A stretch of DNA of 64,000 nt, taken from positions 62,001 through 126,000 of the forward strand of contig QUFP01000004.1 of NCBI GenBank assembly GCA_003478935.1, read 5' to 3'. Below are positions 25,570 through 34,777 of the stretch, one piece after another. Each line of letters opens with the position of its first letter. The first letter of the stretch is position 1. The stretch is from Firmicutes bacterium AF25-13AC. Its GTDB lineage: Bacteria > Bacillota > Clostridia > Lachnospirales > Lachnospiraceae. A program made the translations under genes and the position numbers. The notes beneath the pieces are model-generated. The model was not told where the DNA came from. It did no database searches and saw only the letters and a list, made by a program, of their open reading frames with translations.

Positions 25570-27567
25570 TTAATAAACACATCTAAATATTGATAGCTGT
25601 GCTCCTTCATAGTATTTTTGAAATTCAATGCCACTGTCTGTAAAAATATTAGTTATTCCAGCTGCTATTTTTTCATCAAAATCATTTGTACTGACTATAT
25701 ATCTGATATTTAATTTCTTTAGTTCCTCTGGTGAAAGTGTTACTTCTACATAATCTGTACTGACTAACTCAAGCATCGTCTTGCTTCCAAGTGATGCTCT
25801 AATATGGCAATACCTATTGTAGATATCTTCATATTCTCCTTCCTGATCTAACATCTCCCAGCGTGTTTTCTGAGGATATGTCTGCGTTGTATTCAGGCAA
25901 TCTGCTCCTGCCATCGCAGGAATGTTAGTAGCCGGGTAGGCCATATCTACGACAAGCCATATTGCCTTGGGATCCTCTTTTACAAGATCACGAATTTGCT
26001 GCATCGTTTCACTTTTCGTAATTTCAGGTACCCCCTTTGCAACTGGATTTATCCAAATTGATGATGCTAATACTACTGTGCATACTCCTAAAACTGCCAT
26101 TGTATACTTGCTTTTTCTTGCCCGATACAGCAGATAAAAAACAACTGCTAGAATTGCCCAGACAACTAAAATTTTCTCTGCTGTATCAAAATACTCATAT
26201 CTAAGTCCGCCTGGCTCATACTTTGTAAATCCCAAGGCTAATCTCATCGGTACAGCTGATGAAGTGACAGCTGCCAATGCTGCTAACCACCTTTTAGGTG
26301 CTTTTTCTTTTAATGCGACAGCTCTGACAAATAGAGTCAAGCGAAGAAAGCCTAACACCTGCGGTCCGCGATTTGAATTTACAAAACTAAGCAGTAGCAT
26401 TTTGGCAAGCCATTTAGGAATACCAACACAATAGTACCAGGCCAAAAACAGATTCATTCCAAGTAAAAGAATGAGTAAAGGATCCTTCTTTTTTTCTTTA
26501 ATGATTACCCACAGTGCGAGTATAAATCCTGCTGGTGCAAAACAAATGATAGATGAATTTTCTACAATTAGTTCATTCATGCTAAACCTGCTAACAAGCG
26601 AAATAGGGTATTTCATCATCCACCAAAGACCTGTACCGCCTGATGACGAAGGTGCATTTCCAGGATAAACTGAATTTAATTCTGCTTTAATCACATCCCA
26701 TGAAGTGACGGCAAGTACTGTAAGACCTGCTGCCGTAATCACGAAAATAAGAAGCCATGGCACCACATCAACTCGTCTTAACACCTTCCTGTCAAATTTC
26801 CAAATGACAACCCACAAAAATAATGGAACAAAGCCCCATGCTACTGGCACCATCCATGTCGGATAAAATGTCAAAACATATCCTACTGCGCAAACTGCCA
26901 TACCGACTGCCACTGCGATTTTTCTTGGATTAAATGCACGTGATACCAAATAGTTACTTCCAAGCACAAAACAAGCACCGTAGATCAGCATCTCAACAAG
27001 TCCATTGATTGCAAACCACCATTGTAAAAATGGTGCAAAGCTCACACAGATTGATAACATTACAGATAATTTTTTCTGCCCATCAGTAATCAGCATTCCT
27101 AGCTCAAACCATGACAAAAACAGCACGATCAGACGTGAACACCAAAACCATGAAAGTCCTCTATCACTTCCAAAGAAAAGATATCCCCAATAAAATGGGC
27201 GAAATAATGTCAGAATATCCCACGATGGCTGTCCATACACGAGCATGTTATCTGTCAATATACTGCCAAGTGTTTGGCTATAGCGATTATATGAACCAAG
27301 CGTATTATATTGCTGACGAAAACAAAGCGGCGTCAATGTTCCCCACTCATCACTTCGCCAGACACGCGGTTCTCCCAAACGAATACCGCTTTCGCCATCT
27401 CCCAAAAACAACTTCCAACACCCCATAGATGATCCGCTGATTTTGAATGAAACCAACATGATTAACAGCAAAAATGATAATACAAAGCGATATTCATAAA
27501 TCAGCTCAAATCCCTGTTTCAAGCCTCTTTGCTTTTGTCTTTTTTCATTCATTGTTTCTTTCTCCAC
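25570..27567 (-). CDS. Large multi-pass membrane protein, possible GT-C glycosyltransferase
   Basis: The 665-residue protein has about twelve to thirteen membrane segments between residues 28 and 510 and a C-terminal extracytoplasmic domain ('WLVVDMAYPATNIPAMAGAD', 'LNIRYIVSTNDFDEKIA'). The first loop has 'LGEPRVWRSDEWGTLTPLCF' and 'DNMLVYGQPSWDILTLFRPF'. Such proteins resemble YfhO/GT-C sugar transferases and occur beside DPM1-like GT2 genes in Clostridia. The domain layout fits lipid-linked sugar transfer on the outer face. No specific acceptor can be named. Confidence 0.65.
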   Translation of the reverse strand: MEKETMNEKRQKQRGLKQGFELIYEYRFVLSFLLLIMLVSFKISGSSMGCWKLFLGDGESGIRLGEPRVWRSDEWGTLTPLCFRQQYNTLGSYNRYSQTLGSILTDNMLVYGQPSWDILTLFRPFYWGYLFFGSDRGLSWFWCSRLIVLFLSWFELGMLITDGQKKLSVMLSICVSFAPFLQWWFAINGLVEMLIYGACFVLGSNYLVSRAFNPRKIAVAVGMAVCAVGYVLTFYPTWMVPVAWGFVPLFLWVVIWKFDRKVLRRVDVVPWLLIFVITAAGLTVLAVTSWDVIKAELNSVYPGNAPSSSGGTGLWWMMKYPISLVSRFSMNELIVENSSIICFAPAGFILALWVIIKEKKKDPLLILLLGMNLFLAWYYCVGIPKWLAKMLLLSFVNSNRGPQVLGFLRLTLFVRAVALKEKAPKRWLAALAAVTSSAVPMRLALGFTKYEPGGLRYEYFDTAEKILVVWAILAVVFYLLYRARKSKYTMAVLGVCTVVLASSIWINPVAKGVPEITKSETMQQIRDLVKEDPKAIWLVVDMAYPATNIPAMAGADCLNTTQTYPQKTRWEMLDQEGEYEDIYNRYCHIRASLGSKTMLELVSTDYVEVTLSPEELKKLNIRYIVSTNDFDEKIAAGITNIFTDSGIEFQKYYEGAQLSIFRCVY

Positions 27568-27666
27568 AACTTCTCCCTTCTTTTTAGTGTTTCTATTATC
27601 TTACCACATCTAGGTGACATCTCTCTTACTCTTTCGTGACAAATTTGTCACTTAATTTATATCAAT

Positions 27667-27870
27667 GATGTTGGGGTCAAAAGGTATTTTGACCCCTTTG
27701 ATACCAGATTGCTACGTGCTTTGCACTCTCGCAATCTTCAAAAACATTCGTAATCCGCTCATTTTTCTTTGAAAAATGGCTACTTACTCATGTTTTTGGC
27801 GGGTCAAGAGTTCAAAAAACCTCTTGCAAGCAAGCTTGCATCGGCTTTCTGACCTTTTGACCCTGGTATC
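27667..27870. mobile_element. MITE-like repeat, copy A, with 8-bp target duplication
   Basis: The element begins GATGTTGGGGTCAAAAGGT and ends ACCTTTTGACCCTGGTATC, so its ends are inverted repeats around GGGTCAAAAGGT. It is flanked on both sides by ATATCAAT (27659-27666 and 27871-27878), an apparent 8-bp target-site duplication. Inside are further hairpins: GGGGTCAAAAGGTATTTTGA region, a CATTTTTC/GAAAAATG stem and a TTGCAAGC/GCTTGCA stem. It has no transposase. It provides the last 22 codons of the overlapping anti-sigma gene. Confidence 0.8.
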
Positions 27871-30800
27871 ATATCAATTTCTTTGCGCACATTTCCCATG
27901 CTGTCTCTTATTACGATACGACCTATTTCCTGAACACATTTCATTTGTTCATTCATAAATAAAATAATGCCGTAACCATCAAGCATTGTGCCATCAGCTA
28001 AATAATACAAAATTTCAGAATACTCTTTTTCTGCATATGCAATTGAAAGTATGTCGACTCCTGCTGCACCTGTATTACTCTGGCTCGCCATGCGTGCCGT
28101 GATTTTGCCATTCTCACTGATAAGATGAGTATCGTTATCGTTTCCGTATAAAAATTTCTTATTTTGATCAAACAACAGTCCAAATATATTTCCCTCTTGC
28201 ATAACCTGTACATCTGAACATTGCAGGATCTCATTCATGATCTCTGCATCAACTTTTATTTTATTTCCCCATATAAGATTTTCTACAAATCCATTGCCAC
28301 TTTCATCTAATCCCCAGTACCATAAGCACACTTCGTCATACATGTTACCGAGATAAATCTGATTTTGCGGATACGCATTTATTATATTAAATTCATCATC
28401 GCACCGATAATAATATATTTTCTGATGCTCGGCGGATGTTGTCTGTAAAAAGAACTCGTGTCTCCCCTCATTATTTGCTGTTACCGTAAGAAGACACAGA
28501 CCATTTCCTTGTGCATCTGGATTTTTAGCAAAAAATTCATCTTCTGACAAAACAATTTTTAATGTATTGTCATCACCCATAGCTGTTAAAAGTCCTTTTC
28601 CATTCGTATCGTTCCAACTTTTATAAATTCTCCAGCCAGCTTCCCCACCAGTCCATGTCAGTCCTGATTGCTCTATCCATATGGTCTCTCCTTGCGCATT
28701 AACACATTTCGTATAATGACTGCCATCTGAAAAATACTCATTTATTAAAATCTCATCGCACAGCACGGTCAGAACATTCTCATTTTCCTGAATCATAATC
28801 AGCAGCTGTCCTGTCTTGTCATACACGGCACGTCTGCTGATAATAAAGTTGCCCTGCACAGTCACATCCTCTGCCCCTTCCTCTATGCAGGTTCCGTCTG
28901 TCCGATACAAATTGCCGACATCAGATCCTATCATATACACAGAATCAGTAAAAAGAGTCACGCTCTGCCTAGCCGGCTCCACAATCCACTTTCGATCCTT
29001 CAGAGAATAGATTCCCATCTGTGCACTCGCATAATCGCTGTCATCTGAAGCTTTGTCCTCATATTCAGTATACAAAACAAGCGGTGTATTTTCGTTCACT
29101 ATCATTCCATTGCTAATATATGCGCTATTTCCTGTAATTCCATAGCCAGGAAGTCTTAAAATTTCCTCTCCAGAAGAATCAAGAGCAAGAACCATATCTC
29201 CACCCAGCCAATTGTCTCTGCCTTCTCCTGTCGTCAGCACCAAATATTCATCTTCCGCGATTGGAAGGTTGTAAGCAAATTGCCCTCTCGGTGTAATACA
29301 AAGCTTACCATTCTGCATCGTACATACTGCATAGCGATCTGCGTAAATAGCATTTGTGTCCTGCTCTATTAACGGTTCTCCATTTGCATTAAAATATAAT
29401 GTATTGGGATTTGTTCCATTCTCATAGACAACAATTGTATCTTCATCCAGATTAACAACATTCTCCTGCAAAACTGTATGCCCTCTTGACTCAGAAATGA
29501 CAGTTCCGTTTGAAATCAGCAGAGTAACAATATTGTTTGGATTTATCGTATTAATTGTAACGCCATACATTGGGCCTGCATTTGTAATATCTATATAAGA
29601 AATCTCACCACCTTGTAGATCAACGGATGCCGTAACAATTGTCTCCTTTGTCCAAAAATTCGTGATTGTCAGAAGTCCATCAGCTGTAATTTGATACGTT
29701 AATGGCACACGGGTATCATCCTCATAATAAGTATCTATAAATTCTTTTGGAAGTTCTTCAGTTATATTATACTGACTGTCACAGGCATAATAATGATATA
29801 TAGAAGAACCTTCCTGGTTCTCGATTAAGCTAATAATAACTTCTCCTGTCTGTTTATTTTCACATACAATACTAATTTTAGTTCCATTTGGCTCCCATTC
29901 TGCATTTTGTGCAAGCCAGTCCGCTTCCTTTAATTTTGGATTTAACATCAAATCTGTTACAATGCCTTGTCCATCTGCTGTCTCCCAGCTAAGCAGATTA
30001 TTTGCATCAGTTAAGTATAGCCAATCACTGACAGTCCATACTGTTGCCATCGTATCAACATCAAACATTATATACTCATTTGTACTAAAATCACATCCTA
30101 GCACATAATTTCCAAACTCGTATTGTGCAGTAAATGACGGATGTTCGCCAAGTAACTGTCCATCACAATCATACACATAATCTTCGCTATAAATACGATC
30201 TCCTACTCGCCTGAATACCTGATTATCCTGTGTCAGTTCAATACCATTGATATTATATAACTTTCCTGATGAATAGAGTGTACTGTCGCTGCTTGTAAAT
30301 ACCGTATCTGACAACTGATTCCAGTAAGTATGAAACTCCTGACTAAGCTGCAATTCTCCGCCTACATACATCTGATAGCCCACCGTTTGAAGATTATTTA
30401 TCGGTACTCGCTCTCCATTCTTTACAAGAACACACTTTTTCCCTGTTAACAATTTTCCAGAAATGGTAGTTTCAAGGCTGCCATCCCATGCATTATATAC
30501 AGATACTGTACTTTCATCTGTCTGCACCATAAATTGATAGTTTGTTGCATGACTAAGCCAGCCTGCCTCATTTGTTGTTTCCTGTAATGCAGCTTCTGTT
30601 GTCTCTGCTTCTGTCGTTTCTGCCTGTGTCGTCTCTTCTTCTGTCGTCTCTTCCTCTGTCTCCCACTCAATTTCCGTTGTCTCTTCTGTCTGATATGGAA
30701 GCTGCATCGGAACATTTGAATGATCGATTCTATTGCGTCCTGTCTGAAAGAAGATTGCCGTACAAATTGCTGCTGCCGCGGCAAGTGTACCGCCTACAAT

Positions 30801-30977
30801 AAAATATCCTGGCACACTTTTATCGCTCTGATAGTGCTTGTAATCCTCCGCCTCTAAGATAAAATCATCACGGATATCGCCCATCCACATCAAAATTTCT
30901 TGTTCCCGCTCTGCCATTTCAGGTGTTTGCTCTTTTGCATTTTTCTTAGACTTGCTTTCAAAATCATGCTTTTTCAT
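27804..30977 (-). CDS. Very large anti-sigma-like protein with extracytoplasmic propeller-like region
   Basis: Start 30977 has AAAGGAGG upstream; the frame from 30998 adds seven residues. About 1057 residues: a charged cytoplasmic N terminus ('EILMWMGDIRDDFILEAED'), one membrane helix near residues 58-78 ('FIVGGTLAAAAAICTAIFF'), a Glu/Thr repeat linker ('TEEETTQAETTEAETTEA') and a very long beta-rich outer region with recurring '.YYYACD..YNI' and 'DSSGEEILRL' elements. Overlap by 14 bases with the ECF sigma gene supports anti-sigma function. The final 22 residues come from repeat copy A; without it the protein would end in EIDIN. Confidence 0.7.
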   Translation of the reverse strand: MKKHDFESKSKKNAKEQTPEMAEREQEILMWMGDIRDDFILEAEDYKHYQSDKSVPGYFIVGGTLAAAAAICTAIFFQTGRNRIDHSNVPMQLPYQTEETTEIEWETEEETTEEETTQAETTEAETTEAALQETTNEAGWLSHATNYQFMVQTDESTVSVYNAWDGSLETTISGKLLTGKKCVLVKNGERVPINNLQTVGYQMYVGGELQLSQEFHTYWNQLSDTVFTSSDSTLYSSGKLYNINGIELTQDNQVFRRVGDRIYSEDYVYDCDGQLLGEHPSFTAQYEFGNYVLGCDFSTNEYIMFDVDTMATVWTVSDWLYLTDANNLLSWETADGQGIVTDLMLNPKLKEADWLAQNAEWEPNGTKISIVCENKQTGEVIISLIENQEGSSIYHYYACDSQYNITEELPKEFIDTYYEDDTRVPLTYQITADGLLTITNFWTKETIVTASVDLQGGEISYIDITNAGPMYGVTINTINPNNIVTLLISNGTVISESRGHTVLQENVVNLDEDTIVVYENGTNPNTLYFNANGEPLIEQDTNAIYADRYAVCTMQNGKLCITPRGQFAYNLPIAEDEYLVLTTGEGRDNWLGGDMVLALDSSGEEILRLPGYGITGNSAYISNGMIVNENTPLVLYTEYEDKASDDSDYASAQMGIYSLKDRKWIVEPARQSVTLFTDSVYMIGSDVGNLYRTDGTCIEEGAEDVTVQGNFIISRRAVYDKTGQLLIMIQENENVLTVLCDEILINEYFSDGSHYTKCVNAQGETIWIEQSGLTWTGGEAGWRIYKSWNDTNGKGLLTAMGDDNTLKIVLSEDEFFAKNPDAQGNGLCLLTVTANNEGRHEFFLQTTSAEHQKIYYYRCDDEFNIINAYPQNQIYLGNMYDEVCLWYWGLDESGNGFVENLIWGNKIKVDAEIMNEILQCSDVQVMQEGNIFGLLFDQNKKFLYGNDNDTHLISENGKITARMASQSNTGAAGVDILSIAYAEKEYSEILYYLADGTMLDGYGIILFMNEQMKCVQEIGRIVIRDSMGNVRKEIDMIPGSKGQKADASLLARGFLNS

Positions 30978-31539
30978 AAACAGTGTCCTCCTTTCCACTT
31001 TGTTCCCAATAAACTCTAAAACGCTTTCTCATCTGATACAATGTGTTATAAACATTTTTTTCCTTTAAACCCATATGCTTTGCAATTTCCCGTGGTGTCT
31101 CCATGTACCAAAATCGAAGCACGAAAATCATCCGATCTGTTCTTGTCTGTTTTTCCAAAAATCCATTCAGACGCTGCACAAAATCATCTTTGTCAATCAT
31201 ACGGCTAATAGCGTCCTCACCGATAAGATCACCAACTTCCTGCTCAATCACACTAATTTTTCCATATCCGCGTTTCCATGCCTTATTATGAATTATCTTG
31301 TTAAGCGATAAATTTCTTGTAATTCTTGCGACATATGCTCGAAGCGAATCTGGTCTGTTTTCTGGAATGCTGCACCATGTTTTCCACCAAGTATCATTTA
31401 AACATTCGCTCACATCCTCACGGTTCTGTACAATTTCCCATGAAATCTGTCTGCAGTAATGGCCATAATTTATTTCAAGCTCTTCTATTGCAATCTCGTC
31501 TCGTATCCATAACAACCTTATAATGTCAATATCTGTCAT
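30964..31539 (-). CDS. ECF-type RNA polymerase sigma factor
   Basis: The 191-residue protein has region 2 'VSECLNDTWWKTWCSIPEN' with 'RPDSLRAYVARITRNLSLNK', and region 4 'TRTDRMIFVLRFWYMETPRE' with HTH 'EIAKHMGLKEKNVYNTLYQM'. It resembles the sigma factor at 17948-18505. It overlaps its anti-sigma partner by 14 bases, so they are translationally coupled. AGAGAGGA precedes the ATG. Confidence 0.88.
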   Translation of the reverse strand: MTDIDIIRLLWIRDEIAIEELEINYGHYCRQISWEIVQNREDVSECLNDTWWKTWCSIPENRPDSLRAYVARITRNLSLNKIIHNKAWKRGYGKISVIEQEVGDLIGEDAISRMIDKDDFVQRLNGFLEKQTRTDRMIFVLRFWYMETPREIAKHMGLKEKNVYNTLYQMRKRFRVYWEQSGKEDTVYEKA

Positions 31540-31710
31540 CCCCCTGTCCTCTCTTTCTTCTCTACGGCTGTATGCATTCTAATATAATACCTTATACCAT
31601 ATAAGACAAAATCTATAAATAAATTTCTTACAAAATCAAAATTTTTTTTAGTTGCTTACGAAAGCCCCTCGGTGTAATGACTTAGATAATGTTTTATCCG
31701 TAAATTGCAG

Positions 31711-31742
31711 CAAAAAAAGACAGCTGGTTTTCACCAACTGTC
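31711..31742 (-). terminator. Intrinsic terminator after the YesL-like gene
   Basis: On the minus strand GACAGTTGG and CCAGCTGTC pair (one G-U) around a six-base loop and are followed by seven T residues. It lies 13 bases past the stop at 31755. Confidence 0.85.
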
Positions 31743-31754
31743 TCGCTTTTACTT

Positions 31755-32572
31755 TTATTTTTGCTCTTCTTTATTATCCTGTGTGGCTGCGCTGTCTGTT
31801 TCTTCTTTAGGTTCTCTTGATGCAAACATCTCTCTTGAGAAGACCTGTGTATCTGCTTGCTGCTGATCTTGCTGGGTCATAACGATATGAACCTGCTCGC
31901 CTTCTTCTGCTTCCTGTGCCTCTAACTCACGTTTAGCCTCTGCAACTACAGAATCACCATTTGCCTCGTCTTCCTTCGGGATATACTTATCGAAGATACT
32001 ACCAAGAAGTATGACTGTAAAAATGCAATCAGACCATAGCTTAATAAGATCAACGGTGGGAAGAACAGACATCCCACGATAACAGCTATTGCAATAATAA
32101 TCATTGCCAGGCTGCGGAAGATATGCTTTACACCGATGAACAGTGCATTTCTGAGTGTGAAGCGAATCTTATTGTAAAACTTTGCCTGAAGCGGATATAC
32201 ATAAACAAGTGTGATCAGATAAAGTAAGAAAATTCCAAGGAATACAATTCCAAGAATACGGCTAATCTGTGTACCCATCATAAAGTATGCATAAATATCA
32301 TACAAGAAGAATACAAGAAGCAATGTCATGATGATACCGATCACACTTCCCTGTTTGAAGTTTTCCTTGAAGGACTTAAAGAAGCTTCTTACTGTGTACG
32401 ACTCCTCATCCCTCACAAGTTTCAGTGTTACATAATACACCGCAGTTGATGCTGGTCCAATCGTAATGATCGGGATACAGCAGACAGCCCACAAAAGTGT
32501 CAGGATAAACACATCTACGAGTTTTCCCATAAACCGCCAAATTGGATTGTCAAGATTAAACAAGCTTCCCAT
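31755..32572 (-). CDS. DUF624/YesL-family membrane protein, one frameshift
   Basis: The first frame gives the YesL-like core: 'NPIWRFMGKLVDVFILTLLW', 'CCIPIITIGPASTAVYYV', 'LKLVRDEESYTVRSFFKSF' and about five membrane segments. It leaves register near 32003-32008; a one-base correction joins 'LIAFLQSYFL' to 'GSIFDKYIPKEDEANG' and an acidic, Gln-rich tail ending at 31755, about 272 residues. YesL-type proteins often lie with sugar ABC transporters; here none is near, and function is unknown. It is divergent from 32816-33586. Confidence 0.8.
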
Positions 32573-32815
32573 TATAAGTACCTCTATTCCTTTTTCACAT
32601 ATTGCGCTGCGATCACGCAGACGCTCCCGGACGGCTATATTTTTTATTTGCCGCTCATAGATTTTATTATATATGAGGATTCCTAAAAATGCAAACGAAT
32701 GATGCAGATTTTATGATTATTTTATACTAATCATACTATTTTCATTTCCATATCGCAAAAACTGTGTTACACTAGTATCATACTTCTTATACCACAGAAA
32801 GGCATGGATTAAAAT

Positions 32816-33586
32816 ATGAGAATTGAAGCAGATGACCCAAGCAAAAAACAACCAAAGAAGGAGGAATTTAACCCGGTAAAAAGTGAAAAACGCAGTTTTA
32901 AATCTGAAATTGCTAAAATGAAGTCAATGGGCTTTAAGGATGGATGGGAATATTTCTGGAGCTATTATAAGGTTCCAGTCTTTGTGATCATAGGTGTGAT
33001 CGCCATTGTGATTAGTATCACCGTGTCCGTAATCAGAAACAGCCGTCCATTTATCGTGCAGGTTCATGTTTATAACAACTACTTATCAGATAATGCTGAT
33101 GTCGATTCCCTTGAAAAAGAATTTGCCGCCTATGAGGATATGAGCCTTAAAGACTATCAGATCAGTTTTAATCTGACAGAATATCTTGACTTTAGCGGAT
33201 CAGACGAGGCTTCCTATACCTCTATGATGAAGGTAATGGCAATGGCAGCCGCCCACGATCTTGATGTACTCGGCGGCAATACTGCATTTGTCAATTATTA
33301 TGGTGTCGGTGAGGAAGATAATACCTTATTTGCCGATCTCGAGGAAACACTTCCTCCGGCATTCTTCCAATACTTAAAGGAGCAGGATCGTATCCTTTAC
33401 TTAAGCCGCACTGATGAAGCTGGCAAGGTCCTTGGCCAGTACGCAGCTGCAATAGACGTTAGTGATACTCGTATCGTAAATAAAAATTGTCTGTTAGGTA
33501 CACCATGTTACCTTGGCATTGCTGTCAACACGTCAAGACTTCAGACTTCCATTGACTTTTTGGAGTGGATTTTTGATTATCAATAA
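32816..33586 (+). CDS. Membrane-anchored protein of unknown function
   Basis: The 256-residue protein has a Lys/Glu-rich cytoplasmic N terminus, one membrane helix near residues 53-75 ('VPVFVIIGVIAIVISITVSV') and an extracytoplasmic domain ('DYQISFNLTEYLDFSGSDEA', 'LDVLGGNTAFVNYYGVGEED'). I do not recognise a named family; such proteins appear near YesL-like genes in Lachnospiraceae, as here. It has a terminator directly downstream. AGAAAGG lies upstream of the ATG. Confidence 0.7.
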   Translation: MRIEADDPSKKQPKKEEFNPVKSEKRSFKSEIAKMKSMGFKDGWEYFWSYYKVPVFVIIGVIAIVISITVSVIRNSRPFIVQVHVYNNYLSDNADVDSLEKEFAAYEDMSLKDYQISFNLTEYLDFSGSDEASYTSMMKVMAMAAAHDLDVLGGNTAFVNYYGVGEEDNTLFADLEETLPPAFFQYLKEQDRILYLSRTDEAGKVLGQYAAAIDVSDTRIVNKNCLLGTPCYLGIAVNTSRLQTSIDFLEWIFDYQ

Positions 33587-33590
33587 ATAA

Positions 33591-33640
33591 AAAAGTCCAA
33601 TAGGCCGGATTAATATTCCGCCTATTGGATTTTTTTATTT
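33591..33640. terminator. Bidirectional terminator between convergent genes
   Basis: TCCAATAGGC (33596-33605) pairs with GCCTATTGGA (33620-33629), with an A-run on the left and TTTTTTTA on the right. It serves the plus-strand gene and overlaps the end of the DHHW gene. Confidence 0.85.
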
Positions 33641-34774
33641 TTTAATTGTACTGCTGTCATTTAATAGAATCGTTCCATATAAAAACAGCACGTCTGCATT
33701 TGCCATTTCATCTGATTCAAAATCAATTAATTCGCCTAATTTTTTTTGCGCGATATAACGGAGATCTACAACCACTATACTGCTGTAGGAATCAATTAAA
33801 AGAGGAATCAGACTGCTACCATAGGAATCACGAAAGACGATTAGATTTTTCTTTTCTGCTGCCTTAGGATTTTCAATCCTAAGAAGTGCTGATGGACCTG
33901 ACAGGAAAAAATCATAAGGATCATAGCCTGTCAGCTTATCCTTGTCATAAACAGCGCCTGTCTTTTTCGTCTCATAATTATAAACCTGTGCCTGTGAAAT
34001 GATTTCACTGTCTATATACATAATCTTGTCAGGTGTTACTTGAAGTGCCGCCTGACCGCTGTATACACCATAAAAAGAATCTGCTGCCTGACAAATATCA
34101 TAGCCATCTGACAAAGTATCAATTTTCATATTTCTTTTTATCTGGTTGGCTGTTTCTATCAGTGCTTCCTGACGCCAATGACTGTCTGTAAAATAGTATG
34201 CCTCAAGAGACAGCGTCTGTGTAAGATCAATAAACTTCGCATATGGCATCCCATTTTCAAAGCATTTAAAAAACTTATCATAATCCATCACTGGATACCC
34301 ATTTTTCGCCGCAAGATAATATCCTTTATCTGGTACTATTGCCGCATAAATTTCATGACTGTCATTTTTTAAATACTGTGCATAGACATGCTCAAATGCA
34401 TTAACTGCATGCTGCACGGAAGCCTCATTGATTTCGCTTTCTATTGATGCTGCATATCCGTCTGCGACATAAATTCCATGAACATCTTTTTGCTGATATA
34501 ATGAAAACAGTGCTTTCGTTTTTAGCTTTCTGAATGCTTCACGAAATGGAAATTGATCCTGACTGTAGCGCTCAAAGCCACTCATAAAATTTCCCTTTCC
34601 AACACTGTCTTTTGTAAGTGCTGGAAGCTGTGCCAGACGTCTTCGCTCAGAGACAGATATCTGATTTGGCGTATGAAACCATGCTGCCATACAAAGTATT
34701 CCAAATATAAGTCCTGTTATAAGCAATGTGACAATAGCCTGTTGTTTTTCTTTTTTTATCATAAACTCTCCCAA
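33635..34774 (-). CDS. DHHW-family protein, AlgJ-like partner of an MBOAT acetyltransferase
   Basis: The 379-residue protein has an N-terminal membrane anchor (residues about 14-32), the family-typical 'SVSERRRLAQLPALTKDSV', 'RYSQDQFPFREAFRKLK' and the SGNH-like residues 'YYFTDSHWRQEALIETAN' (D..H) and 'LIVFRDSYGSSLIPLL' (Ser). AlgJ/AlgX-like proteins transfer acetyl groups onto extracellular polymers supplied by the MBOAT protein. It follows the MBOAT gene by 3 bases. Start may be 34774 or Met5; a GGGAG precedes the latter. Confidence 0.82.
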   Translation of the reverse strand: MGEFMIKKEKQQAIVTLLITGLIFGILCMAAWFHTPNQISVSERRRLAQLPALTKDSVGKGNFMSGFERYSQDQFPFREAFRKLKTKALFSLYQQKDVHGIYVADGYAASIESEINEASVQHAVNAFEHVYAQYLKNDSHEIYAAIVPDKGYYLAAKNGYPVMDYDKFFKCFENGMPYAKFIDLTQTLSLEAYYFTDSHWRQEALIETANQIKRNMKIDTLSDGYDICQAADSFYGVYSGQAALQVTPDKIMYIDSEIISQAQVYNYETKKTGAVYDKDKLTGYDPYDFFLSGPSALLRIENPKAAEKKNLIVFRDSYGSSLIPLLIDSYSSIVVVDLRYIAQKKLGELIDFESDEMANADVLFLYGTILLNDSSTIKK

Positions 34775-34777
34775 TGC

